From Mycobacterium sp. 1554424.7 (GTDB lineage: Bacteria > Actinomycetota > Actinomycetes > Mycobacteriales > Mycobacteriaceae): 64,000 nt of DNA. Positions 43,126 through 51,309 of the stretch are shown here, piece by piece. The position numbers and the translations under genes are program-made. The notes beneath the pieces are model-generated. The model did no database searches and had not been told where the DNA came from. It saw only the letters and a program-made list of their open reading frames with translations. The number at the start of each line of letters is the position of its first letter. Position 1 is the stretch's first letter. The stretch is taken from the NCBI RefSeq assembly GCF_001665295.1, contig NZ_LZSE01000122.1, forward strand, positions 105,771-169,770, in the 5' to 3' direction.

Positions 43126-44264
43126 ACCTGCTCCTTGCGCGCAGCCACGTACGCTCGTGCAAGATAGTTCGACAGCGCTGATATATGTTTGGAAACGTTC
43201 TGCAATTCATTCCAAGGCAAGCCGAGTTCAGTCCATGTGCCGCCTGTCCACCGGCAATGGTCAGCGATGCGAGAAAGTTCTCGGCGAGTAGCTTCTTCGG
43301 CACCAGGCTTATTCACGTCGACATGCACCATGACCCGGTCCATGAGCCGACCCATCGCCCTGATCCCAACGCCGCCCATTAATTTCGACTTTGACGCAGA
43401 CTCGCCCCACGCGTCTGGAAAGACCTCGCGGACCGCGCACCAATACGTCAACAGGACGCGCCTAATACCTTCGGTGTCAGTCGATCCCGTTGCCATGTTT
43501 CGGTATGGAAATAGGACACCCGAGGGGGATTCGAGAGACTCGCGTAAGGCCTCCACCAGGCTGGTGTCAGTAACTACTGCCTGTCGGCGATCTTCAGCCT
43601 CGGTCGAGGGACGTTTAATGAGACCGAAGAACGGTGACTCGGGATCGCGGTTGAGCATTTCGACCAGGGCCGACGGCATCTTGCGTTGGGACAGTCGTGG
43701 CGAGGGCGCCGAAATGACCTCTGGAAGCAGCTCTGTTACGAGGTTAGCGGGAAGGGGCGCAACGGTGTTGACTCGCAGAAATTGATCACGTTGCATCTCC
43801 AACGTGGGAGCGACGAAGCCCGCTACCGGTACGGGAATACGACCATTTTTCGTCTGAGCCAGTGCAAGGCTTCGTTGTTGACCGTCCACGATCCAGGCTG
43901 GCCGGGGTGCTACGTCGTCGGACGGAATTGGGATTTCTAGCGTGCCGGCCGTCGCAAGACCGTCCGTGGTAGCGGGCCCCCGGCTGGAACGGAAGCGGAC
44001 CGTATCCGGAAGAGCGAGGATCAACCCATTTGGAAACAGAACTTCGCCCGAGTTCAGATAGTCGAGGATCTGCTTGACGTGGTTCCGTCGTTCCGGCCGC
44101 TGATAGCCGATCAACTTGCCGGCTTCATCACGAGAGATGCGTGCGACATCCGCGACCGCGCTCACCTCCTCGGCCGCCAACGTAAACAGGTAGAGGGGGA
44201 CGGTCGGGTTCTGCTCTATACGCAGAGCCCGACGCTCGAGGAACTTCTCATCGTCCGCGGTCAC
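43122..44264 (-). CDS. DpdB-like DGQHR protein, paralogue 1
   Basis: 380 residues, GTG start overlapping the preceding stop (GTGA, 44261-44264). Signature PAWIVDGQQRSLALAQ near residue 125; blocks in common with the gene at 40785: GYQRPERRNHVKQI, LFPNGLILAL, MQRDQFLRVNTVAPLPANL, and LNRDPESPFFGLI. ParB-like proteins of this class hydrolyse ATP in the Dpd system (family knowledge, not visible here). Directly upstream of dpdA, the usual DpdB position. Confidence 0.85.
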   Translation of the reverse strand: MTADDEKFLERRALRIEQNPTVPLYLFTLAAEEVSAVADVARISRDEAGKLIGYQRPERRNHVKQILDYLNSGEVLFPNGLILALPDTVRFRSSRGPATTDGLATAGTLEIPIPSDDVAPRPAWIVDGQQRSLALAQTKNGRIPVPVAGFVAPTLEMQRDQFLRVNTVAPLPANLVTELLPEVISAPSPRLSQRKMPSALVEMLNRDPESPFFGLIKRPSTEAEDRRQAVVTDTSLVEALRESLESPSGVLFPYRNMATGSTDTEGIRRVLLTYWCAVREVFPDAWGESASKSKLMGGVGIRAMGRLMDRVMVHVDVNKPGAEEATRRELSRIADHCRWTGGTWTELGLPWNELQNVSKHISALSNYLARAYVAARKEQV

Positions 44265-45148
44265 GGTGAACCTATGGCTTCACGGAAAAGTTGTCCGAAT
44301 CGCCTTTGTTCACAGGCGATGCCGGCGTCGCGGACTTGCCGCAATGCCCGAGTCGCAGACAGTCCCTGCTCTGCCGCAATTAGCTTCCGAATTAGACCTG
44401 TGAGTTGCGCATCGCTCATCGGGGACCGTTCGTAGCGTTCGATGTATGACACAGAACGCGTCCACTTAGACCACGCTCTCACGTCCTCGACGGTATGAAG
44501 GGCCGAGTTTGACCGCCGGGAGAGCCATGCTCTAGCCATCCGGATCGTCAAACTTGACCTGGTTCCACCAAGTTCGCGTCGGAGCGATGTATCCGCGGCC
44601 AGCCTGGGTAGCCCCAGGATGTTCCGCGCCCCTCCGATCAGTAGCAGGTCGCCCCCGCGAGCTGTTAGGGCACTCAGTTCATCGTCCATCGCCCTTGCAT
44701 AGCTTTCTGACAAAATGAGTAGTACGCGTTTACCCGCAGTTTCGGGCAGCTTGTGGGTGGCCTCGAACAGGTGAAGTCGTCTCCACCAGTCGCGTGTCTC
44801 AGCTTGCCCGGAGCCAACCGAGTCTGGGTGGCCGCTACTGAACGTTGCTGCGTATGCGGGCGCACGGTTGCTGGCATCACGTAGGCCCAGGCCTGCCGAT
44901 GCCACAAGCAGTCGGACATCGATTCCGGAATTTGCTATATCGGCCACTAAGCCGCGCACTTGTTGCCATGCTTCACCCTGGTAGAGATCGAATAGCGTAG
45001 TTGTCGCGTGAGCACCTTCCACGCGCCGCCGCCACATGTCGAAACGCGACGCAGGGTCACCTTGGGGAAGCGACCGTAGTCGCAGGCTGGCACCAGGGAC
45101 CTGCGATTTTCGCTCGGTGCAGTTCACAACGATCGTCAGTTTCTCCAA
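44261..45148 (-). CDS. YaaA/DUF6884-like protein, candidate DpdC
   Basis: 295 residues, TTG start at 45148 with GGAGGTG 7 bp upstream. N-terminal VVNCTERKS resembles the CxxKK-type first strand of YaaA/DUF6884 proteins; [15 protein letters not shown] followed by [16 protein letters not shown] matches their 'SAGYGL...PPYxATF' segment. The C-terminal ~80 residues are helical and basic, perhaps DNA binding. In Salmonella dpd clusters DpdC turns inserted preQ0 into the amide (dADG), and I recall DpdC as a YaaA/DUF328 relative; the match is by motif and context only. First gene of the leftward operon. Confidence 0.6.
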   Translation of the reverse strand: MEKLTIVVNCTERKSQVPGASLRLRSLPQGDPASRFDMWRRRVEGAHATTTLFDLYQGEAWQQVRGLVADIANSGIDVRLLVASAGLGLRDASNRAPAYAATFSSGHPDSVGSGQAETRDWWRRLHLFEATHKLPETAGKRVLLILSESYARAMDDELSALTARGGDLLLIGGARNILGLPRLAADTSLRRELGGTRSSLTIRMARAWLSRRSNSALHTVEDVRAWSKWTRSVSYIERYERSPMSDAQLTGLIRKLIAAEQGLSATRALRQVRDAGIACEQRRFGQLFREAIGSP

Positions 45149-45246
45149 GGGATGTCACCTCCGCTCCGAAAACTACAGGCGAGTTGTGTCGCCTATCCGG
45201 TGTAGTTTCGAGCTACTATAACCGCACCCACCGACGGGAGAAGATC
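45149..45246. promoter_or_regulatory. divergent promoter with nested dyad
   Basis: 98 bp between the dpd and que operons. A perfect outer dyad AAACTACA (45170-45177)/TGTAGTTT (45201-45208) encloses an inner one AGGCGA (45177-45182)/TCGCCT (45189-45194). Symmetric placement between divergent starts fits a shared operator that keeps preQ0 supply and insertion in step. Downstream, ACGGGAG is the queC ribosome site. The binding protein is unknown. Confidence 0.6.
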
Positions 45247-45936
45247 ATGAACACACCTGCGGTAGTCCTTCTAAGTGGCGGTCTCGACTCAACGACAGTG
45301 TTAGCGATCGCGAAGGATCGCGGGTACGTCGCGTACGCACTGTCTTTCAGATATGGCCAGCGTCATGCGATTGAACTAGAGGCGGCTCGCCGCGTTGCTC
45401 AAGCTCAGGGCGTCGCTCGGCATGTCGTGGCAGACATTGATCTGCGCGTGTTTGGGGGCTCGTCCCTAACGTCCGACATCGCCGTTCCGAAGCGCGAATC
45501 GGTCGATGCGCTAACAGATGAGATTCCATCTACATACGTGCCTGCGCGGAACACCATCTTCTTGTCCTTCGCGTTGGCGTACGCCGAGACTGTCGGGGCT
45601 TGCGACATATTTATAGGCGTGAACGCTCTCGATTACTCCGGCTACCCCGACTGCCGCCCGGAGTACATAGCAGCCTTCCAAGCGATGGCAAACCTTGCGA
45701 CGAAGGCCGGTGTGGGCGGGGCCGCCGTAACGATCCATACGCCGTTGATCGAAATGACCAAGGCTGAAATCGTGCAGACTGGGCTGCGCCTCGGTGTCGA
45801 CTACAGTCTTACTTCGTCGTGCTACGACCCAGATCCGACCGGGAAGCCCTGTGGCCACTGCGATTCATGTCTCTTGCGCCTCAAGGGCTTTGCCGAAGCT
45901 GGCCACGTCGATCCCCTTACGTACCAGGCGGCATGA
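45247..45936 (+). CDS. queC: 7-cyano-7-deazaguanine synthase QueC
   Basis: 229 residues. ATP-dependent conversion of carboxydeazaguanine to preQ0 with ammonia. PP-loop [12 protein letters not shown] at the N terminus, [51 protein letters not shown], and the zinc site SSCYDPDP then PCGHCDSC. All motifs are complete. First gene of the rightward operon; last step of preQ0 synthesis. Confidence 0.96.
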   Translation: MNTPAVVLLSGGLDSTTVLAIAKDRGYVAYALSFRYGQRHAIELEAARRVAQAQGVARHVVADIDLRVFGGSSLTSDIAVPKRESVDALTDEIPSTYVPARNTIFLSFALAYAETVGACDIFIGVNALDYSGYPDCRPEYIAAFQAMANLATKAGVGGAAVTIHTPLIEMTKAEIVQTGLRLGVDYSLTSSCYDPDPTGKPCGHCDSCLLRLKGFAEAGHVDPLTYQAA

Positions 45937-45938
45937 CA

Positions 45939-46574
45939 ATGGCGTATACCGTCAAGGAGATCTTCTACACGCTTCAGGGCGAGGGTTTTCATACGGGACG
46001 GCCGGCAGTCTTCTTAAGATTCGCGTCCTGCAACTTGTGGACGGGTCGTGAATCGGACCGCAGCAGGGCCATCTGTAAGTTCTGCGACACCGACTTCCTC
46101 GGTACCAGTGGGCGCGGCGGGGGCCACTTTCGAGAAGCGGACCAACTCGCAGCCGCTGTAGAGCGTGAATGGCCTGAGGTTTCCTGGGACCAGCGGATGG
46201 TCGTCTGCACGGGAGGTGAACCGCTACTGCAACTCGATGAGTTTCTCGTGGATGCGCTTCACGACCGCGGATTTTATGTCGCGATCGAGACCAACGGAAC
46301 TCGAAGTGCCCCTGAGGGAATCGACTGGATCTGTGTTAGTCCGAAGGTCGGTGCGCCCCTGGTGCAGAACTCGGGCGATGAATTAAAGTTGGTTTTCCCC
46401 CAAGATGGCGGTGACCCGGAACAGTATGAACGCCTCGACTTTCAGTCGTTCCGTTTGTCGCCGATGGATGGCCCCGCTGTACGTGAAAACACCGCCGCTG
46501 CAGTCGAGTACTGCCTGAAGCGTCCTAAGTGGCAGTTGAGTCTTCAAACTCACAAGTACCTAGGAATACCATGA
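45939..46574 (+). CDS. queE: 7-carboxy-7-deazaguanine synthase QueE (radical SAM)
   Basis: 211 residues. Starts [30 protein letters not shown]. The cluster-binding cysteines follow CX14CX2C (CNLW...CKFC), one of the known QueE variants, rather than the usual CX3CX2C. TGGEPLLQ and ETNG motifs are present. Turns carboxy-tetrahydropterin into carboxydeazaguanine using SAM. ATG is 2 bp after the queC stop. Confidence 0.95.
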   Translation: MAYTVKEIFYTLQGEGFHTGRPAVFLRFASCNLWTGRESDRSRAICKFCDTDFLGTSGRGGGHFREADQLAAAVEREWPEVSWDQRMVVCTGGEPLLQLDEFLVDALHDRGFYVAIETNGTRSAPEGIDWICVSPKVGAPLVQNSGDELKLVFPQDGGDPEQYERLDFQSFRLSPMDGPAVRENTAAAVEYCLKRPKWQLSLQTHKYLGIP

Positions 46575-46954
46575 CCGAAACGGCAGAAATCCACTGGGAG
46601 TTCACGTTTGAGGCGGCCCACAGGCTTCCCAACGTTCCAGTTGACCACAAGTGCTCACGGTTACACGGGCATTCATACCGTGCGCGCGTTCACGTCGAGG
46701 GCCCGATCGATCCACGATCGGGGTGGATCGTCGACTTCGGGGCTATCAAGGATGCGTGTAAGCCGGTCATTGCTCAACTCGATCACTACTATCTCAATGA
46801 CATCACCGGCTTGGAGAACCCGACCAGCGAGAACCTAGCCATGTGGATCTGGCGTGAATTGGCAGCTTCACTCCCGATGATGTCGGCGGTGAGTGTCTCG
46901 GAAACGTGTACTTCCGGGTGTATGTATCGCGGTCCCGGAGGCGGGCCCCAATGA
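46571..46954 (+). CDS. queD: 6-carboxytetrahydropterin synthase QueD
   Basis: 127 residues. PTPS fold: [30 protein letters not shown] with the zinc histidines and catalytic cysteine, [21 protein letters not shown], and [13 protein letters not shown]-terminal [12 protein letters not shown] is slightly longer than usual. Converts dihydroneopterin triphosphate to CPH4. ATG overlaps the queE stop by 4 bp. Confidence 0.95.
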   Translation: MTETAEIHWEFTFEAAHRLPNVPVDHKCSRLHGHSYRARVHVEGPIDPRSGWIVDFGAIKDACKPVIAQLDHYYLNDITGLENPTSENLAMWIWRELAASLPMMSAVSVSETCTSGCMYRGPGGGPQ

Positions 46955-47736
46955 CGGTGATGCCCGACATCCAAGGGGAAAGCGATTCTCGAGGAATCGA
47001 GATTGACGAAGTGGGTATCTCGGGTTTTCGTCAGCCCACACAGTTTGACGACGACGTTCTCCGCCAAGCGGGAATCGCCGATTTCGAAGTGACAGTGCGA
47101 CTTCCGGCGAACCGGCGCGGCACGCACATGAGTCGAATGGCTCAGGTAATCCAGAGCAGCTTGACCATCGTTAGCCCTGAAGGATTCCCTTCCGTGCTTA
47201 AGGCTTTGGTTGATTTGCTCGAAGTCGATGGCGCGACCATCGTGATGGCCATGCCACTCGCCACTGAGGTAACCGCACCGGTAAGCGGCGAATCCGGCTG
47301 GCAGGTTCACGAAATGCGCATGACTGGTAATTTGAACCTTGAATCATTCACGCTTGCAACGGAGGTCACTACTGATGTCACGACCCTGTGCCCGTGTAGC
47401 AAGGCGATCAGCGACTATGGGGCGCATAACCAGCGATGCCGCGTGTCGTTAACGGTGTTCGGCGACGGTGACACGCCATATCCGTTAAGCGTCGCTTCAA
47501 TGATCGAGATCATTCGGTCCACGTGCTCGTGCCCGGTACTTCCCGTGGTGAAGCGTTCCGATGAACGGGCGCTCACTATGACTGCGTACGAAAACCCAAT
47601 GTTTGCGGAAGATTTAGTCCGTGACGTGTCGCTCATATGCCGCGGCCGCGGGGTGGCTCACACTGTACGAGCGCGGACGTTGGAAAGCATCCATAGCCAT
47701 GACGCAGTCGCAACCGTTTCATGGGGCACTGGGTAG
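46951..47736 (+). CDS. folE2: GTP cyclohydrolase FolE2 (type IB)
   Basis: 261 residues. FolE2 motifs: [20 protein letters not shown] near residue 55-75 and [23 protein letters not shown] with the zinc cysteine. Makes 7,8-dihydroneopterin triphosphate from GTP, the first step to preQ0. It is not QueF: the T-fold with RGTHMSRM and CPCSK identifies type IB cyclohydrolase. A dedicated copy frees the pathway from folate regulation. ATG overlaps the queD stop by 4 bp. Confidence 0.94.
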   Translation: MTVMPDIQGESDSRGIEIDEVGISGFRQPTQFDDDVLRQAGIADFEVTVRLPANRRGTHMSRMAQVIQSSLTIVSPEGFPSVLKALVDLLEVDGATIVMAMPLATEVTAPVSGESGWQVHEMRMTGNLNLESFTLATEVTTDVTTLCPCSKAISDYGAHNQRCRVSLTVFGDGDTPYPLSVASMIEIIRSTCSCPVLPVVKRSDERALTMTAYENPMFAEDLVRDVSLICRGRGVAHTVRARTLESIHSHDAVATVSWGTG

Positions 47737-48400
47737 CTCGCAGAATATTGCCTCGCCGCCGCAGTTGAGAATGACCAGACTATCGCGGGCAATGGGGCGG
47801 TGCGCTGCCCACCGACAGGACCGACGTGCTGGACAGCGTGACTGACGTCGCTGTGCAGGCCGAAGGTGTTAATCCTGTGGAGCCGTATGCCGTGGCCGCC
47901 CGCACGGACCCGCTAAGGCGGCATCGGGTTCATCGACATCGAGACGCTCGCCGCATGCGCCGCCGAGGATCGACGTCGCCCTCGACGATGGAGTCCGCAG
48001 CGCGCGTCGCGCCGCCTTGTCGCGAGCATCGGGACGGCTGGCCGCTGCCCGACATTGCTTAGGGCCTCGCCTCAGCGCATCGAGCTGTCCGCGCCGATGA
48101 AGTAGTTGGCCAATCTCTCACCCTGATGCCTGCGCCGGCAAGCATGGTCGATGAACCAGGACGTCTCCAGACCCGCAGGTCGTCGACCCGGGCTGTGGAG
48201 GCCACGTCATCGACCAGGCCGCCTACCTCCAAGAGCGGTATTTAGGCCACCCGCGGAGATGTTTTGTAAGAAAATCTCCGCATGACGCTTGCGCGCCAGC
48301 GACCATGGTGCGATGATGTATACGAAAATCATCGCCGAAACTGCAGCAATCATCCCGGATACGGTCCGGAATATCGCAGGCTCGCCGGTGCCGTTCATTG
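47737..48400. other. intergenic debris between folE2 and the dndB cassette
   Basis: 664 bp. No supported gene: a 78-codon plus-strand frame (47826-48062) is Arg-rich and unlike any family. A minus-strand frame 48207-48398 could encode a 63-residue peptide with one membrane span but lacks a ribosome site. A hairpin at 48253-48281 (GCGGAGA / TCTCCGC with T/A-rich loop) may be a terminator. Confidence 0.4.
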
Positions 48401-48429
48401 ATTCCTAAATAGTGCAACTACGCGGTGAC
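48401..48429 (+). repeat. left 29-bp inverted repeat flanking the DndB-type gene
   Basis: The 29 bp starting ATTCCTAAATAGTGCAAC match the reverse complement of 49691-49719 at 28 of 29 positions. It ends 28 bp before the gene start and just 14 bp before its AAGGAGG ribosome site, so it overlaps the promoter or leader. It may be a mobile-element end or a regulator's operator. Confidence 0.75.
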
Positions 48430-48456
48430 ATTGCTGGCCAGATAAGGAGGCCAACG

Positions 48457-49644
48457 ATGTCTATCATCGCCGCCAAGGGCACCCAGGGTGCCCATACCTA
48501 CTTCACCGCCACCATGCGGTGGGGTGACCTCGCCAAGCAACTTGTGTTCCAAGAACATTTAGGTGACTTGGACGAGGACCAGCAGATGCAGCGTGCCTAT
48601 GCGAAGAAGCGTCTCGTTGATCTCGTCGAGTACCTCGGCGAGAAGGACCACTTCTTCTCAGCTATCACGTTGGTGATCCTGCCTCGGGACATGACTCGTC
48701 CCGTGCAGGAAGGGAACCTTCGAGATGATGCGGAGTATCAATTCATCCCGATCGATTCCGACCGTTTGCCGGTCTCATCACAGGTTCTCGGCGAACTCCA
48801 CCTCTCCGGGCAGGTTCAGTTATTCCCTGCAGATGGTCAGCACCGGTCACGAGCAGCGCTGCAGAAGATGAAGGCTGACCCTCATTTCGGGAAGGAGGAG
48901 GTCCCTGTAGTTCTGATCCCCTATGAGGACTACGACCAGGTGCGACAACTGTTCGCGGACCTCAATCTCAACGCCAAGCCGGTCTCAAAGGCGACTGGCC
49001 TGGACTTCGAGTCCCGCGATCCCGCCGTCCTGGTGACCAAGGCCGCGGCGGACCTCGTTCCGCTGTTCATGGGGCGTAACCGCATCAACCGCCGCTCCAA
49101 CAGTCTGCCGAAGACGAGCGACGCGGTCATCACGTTGAGCACTCTCAAGGAAGGCTCGGACGAGATCATCGCTGCGTTGACCAAGAAGGAGTACTTGGCC
49201 AAGGGCGGAAGCGCATGGGAGAAGGACAAGGGCGCTGCCATCAAGGAATTCATTGCGAACCATGATGAAGCGGTCGAAGCCCTCGCCGACGTGTGGAAGG
49301 CGATCACCGATCTCTTCCCCGAGCAGCGAGACGAGATTCTCGAGAAGAAGCGAACGCCCGGGCAGATCCGCGAGGACTACCTGTTCGCATTCGGACTTGG
49401 ACAGCGCGCGCTTGCGCGCGCAGCGGCCACGCTCATCGAGAAGAAGCCAGACGATTGGGACGAGCTTCTCGAGAAGGCCGTGTCCGAATTCGACTGGAAG
49501 CGAGAGGCCAAGGAGTGGGAAGGCAACGCCGTCATCCACGGCACCGACAAGCACGGAAGCCCGACCAATCGGGTAAACAACACCGGGCCCGCCATACAGA
49601 ATCTGGCAGAACGCATTGTCCGGAAGGCCATTCCGGCCGAATAA
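48457..49644 (+). CDS. dndB: DndB-type DGQHR protein in an inverted-repeat cassette
   Basis: 395 residues; ATG with AAGGAGG upstream. Signature LFPADGQHRSRAALQ near residue 128; other DndB-like features are YFTATMRWGDLAKQLVFQEH at the N terminus and ADLNLNAKPVSKATGLDF. DndB acts as transcriptional repressor of phosphorothioate dnd genes in other bacteria (family knowledge); no dndA/C/D/E genes are present here. Its codon use is more GC-rich than the dpd genes, suggesting a separate arrival. Flanked by 29-bp inverted repeats and followed by a 9-bp stem terminator. Confidence 0.88.
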   Translation: MSIIAAKGTQGAHTYFTATMRWGDLAKQLVFQEHLGDLDEDQQMQRAYAKKRLVDLVEYLGEKDHFFSAITLVILPRDMTRPVQEGNLRDDAEYQFIPIDSDRLPVSSQVLGELHLSGQVQLFPADGQHRSRAALQKMKADPHFGKEEVPVVLIPYEDYDQVRQLFADLNLNAKPVSKATGLDFESRDPAVLVTKAAADLVPLFMGRNRINRRSNSLPKTSDAVITLSTLKEGSDEIIAALTKKEYLAKGGSAWEKDKGAAIKEFIANHDEAVEALADVWKAITDLFPEQRDEILEKKRTPGQIREDYLFAFGLGQRALARAAATLIEKKPDDWDELLEKAVSEFDWKREAKEWEGNAVIHGTDKHGSPTNRVNNTGPAIQNLAERIVRKAIPAE

Positions 49645-49653
49645 CCAACACAA

Positions 49654-49674
49654 CCCGATCGGCTCCCGATCGGG
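49654..49674 (+). terminator. hairpin terminator after the DndB-type gene
   Basis: Perfect 9-bp stem CCCGATCGG / CCGATCGGG with a 3-nt loop, 10 bp after the stop. There is no T-run, as is common for mycobacterial terminators. Confidence 0.7.
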
Positions 49675-49690
49675 CCGACCAGCCAGCGTC

Positions 49691-49719
49691 GTCACCGCGT
49701 AGTTGCTCTATTTAGGAAT
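49691..49719 (-). repeat. right 29-bp inverted repeat of the DndB cassette
   Basis: Reverse-complement copy of 48401-48429 with one mismatch (T/A in the middle). Together they bound a ~1.3 kb cassette holding only the DndB-type gene. I found no target-site duplication next to the outer ends. Confidence 0.75.
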
Positions 49720-49835
49720 TTCGACCCATAGGCGAAGGGAAGGAGAAACTGCGTGGCGCACAGTATGAGGAGGGCCTGACCCAGGATGATTTAGGAACGG
49801 CGCACGTCCTGGGATTAGCGCACCAAACAACACTC

Positions 49836-49867
49836 AGAGTAGCCCCGGCCACCACCGGGGCTACTCT
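49836..49867. terminator. strong GC-rich hairpin
   Basis: 13-bp perfect stem AGAGTAGCCCCGG / CCGGGGCTACTCT with a 6-nt loop. It lies at the right edge of the island, downstream of the cassette and upstream (in + sense) of the truncated FIST gene's 3' end; it could stop transcription from either side. Confidence 0.7.
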
Positions 49868-49948
49868 TACTCAGCGAAGTCCGCGGCCCTGTCAAGATGA
49901 TGTGCGCCACCTACTGACTCCGGGCGCAGTAGTCATATTTCGGCGTGA

Positions 49949-50284
49949 TCAGCGCGAGCCACCCGAGCCTGTGCGGACGAAGTCGAACTGGAACGTCTCG
50001 GCGGCCCGGCCGGATACCAGCCACACCGCCACCGCGGGTTCGTCCTCCATCTCGTTGCGGCCGGCGACGATTCCCTGCGCGGCGCAACCGATCAGCGCGG
50101 GCGCCTCGACCATCCGCTGCACCGCGTCGAGGACGTCGACAGCCTGATCGGCGTGTGATCGCGATGCGAGTAGCACGGCCAGCGTCGGCGCCTCACCCGC
50201 AAGCTCGTCGCGCGCGTGGGCAGTGGCCTCCACCGCGGCCTGTCGTGCGTCGGGCGCGGTGGAAACGCCGACTCCAATCCGCAC
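49949..50284 (-). pseudogene. truncated FIST-domain protein
   Basis: Only ~112 residues remain from an apparent GTG start at 50284 (the frame is open to 50338). The sequence [20 protein letters not shown] to [19 protein letters not shown] is the start of a FIST N domain, a sensory module normally in proteins of ~380 aa. The frame then stops after GSGGSR. Reading one frame over gives ALIT, the expected continuation from memory of Rv0628c, and a 5-bp repeat of GGCTC would explain the shift; similarity is lost further left, where the island begins. Confidence 0.65.
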
Positions 50285-50349
50285 CCTTCCATGATGCGCC
50301 GCCTCCGCTAGCCTGACGTTGGACTGCGACAAGTCCACGAGGGGTATCG

Positions 50350-51309
50350 ATGAGCGGAACGGGCGAGATCACCATCGCAATAACCGAATTGCAGGCTGTC
50401 GGCCGCGGCGTGCAGCGCCCGGAACACGTTGTGGTGGCCGGGGATGGCCGGGTGTTCGCCGCCGATAAGGCCTCAGCTGTCGCGGAACTCGTTGATGAGA
50501 ACACCGTTCGGCGCATTGGTGAGGCTGGCGGCGCGCCCAACGGAATCGCGATCGACCGCGACGGCCACTTTCTGATCGCCAATTTCGGCCTGGGCGTGCT
50601 GCAGGATCTCGACCCGGTGACCGGCGCGATCTCGGCCATATTGAGCGGACAACTCGACGGACGTCGGCTGCGGTGGCTGAACTTTGTGCTAACCGATTCC
50701 GTTGGGGCGTTGTGGTGTTCGGTGAGCACGATGGCGGACGATCTGATGGATACCCTCGCGCGCGGCACCGCGGATGGGTTCATCTTCCGGGTCGCACCGG
50801 ATCGCCAATCGGCGCACGTGGTCGCCGATGCGGTGAGCTTCCCGAATTGCATGGCCCTGGATCGCGACGAGGACTATCTGTACGCGGTCCGCACGTTAGC
50901 CGCCGACGTGGTGCGGTTTCCGATCGGGGGCGAAACACTCGGGCCGCCAGAGCGATTCGGCCCGCCCCTGGGAGACCGGCGTCCCGACGAGTTCGGCCCG
51001 GAGGCGGGCCGGTTCCTGGCCAACCCGGAGGTGAGTCGCCGGTGGGGGATGGCCGACGGATGCGCGTTCGATGCCGACGGAAACCTGTGGGTCACACTCG
51101 TTCTCGCCAACAGGATCGTGGCAATCAGCCCGGACGGGCAGGCAACAACCGTGCTCGACGACCCCGACGGCGTGCTATTAAAAGGCCCGACCAGCATCGC
51201 CTGGGGCGGCCAGGACATGCGCGACATCTACATCGGCTCGATCGCGACCCCATACGTGCTCAAGGGCAGGAGCTCGGTGCCGGGCCTGCCGCTAATCCAC
51301 CACCGCTAG
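50350..51309 (+). CDS. SMP-30/gluconolactonase-like beta-propeller
   Basis: 319 residues. Six-bladed propeller of the SMP-30/strictosidine synthase type: [60 protein letters not shown], and [19 protein letters not shown] carry the repeated metal-lining Asn/Asp/Glu residues. Calcium-type lactonase or hydrolase; substrate unknown. Ends 4 bp into the convergent SDR gene. Confidence 0.85.
   Translation: MSGTGEITIAITELQAVGRGVQRPEHVVVAGDGRVFAADKASAVAELVDENTVRRIGEAGGAPNGIAIDRDGHFLIANFGLGVLQDLDPVTGAISAILSGQLDGRRLRWLNFVLTDSVGALWCSVSTMADDLMDTLARGTADGFIFRVAPDRQSAHVVADAVSFPNCMALDRDEDYLYAVRTLAADVVRFPIGGETLGPPERFGPPLGDRRPDEFGPEAGRFLANPEVSRRWGMADGCAFDADGNLWVTLVLANRIVAISPDGQATTVLDDPDGVLLKGPTSIAWGGQDMRDIYIGSIATPYVLKGRSSVPGLPLIHHR

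Noticed and set aside
46951-47736. Considered QueF (preQ0 reductase) for the last que-operon gene
   Set aside because: RGTHMSRM and [16 protein letters not shown] identify FolE2; QueF would need its own E(S/L)K(S/A) and Cys motifs.
48207-48398. 63-residue minus-strand peptide with one membrane span beside the left inverted repeat
   Set aside because: No ribosome site, and the region is otherwise debris; kept only as a remark.
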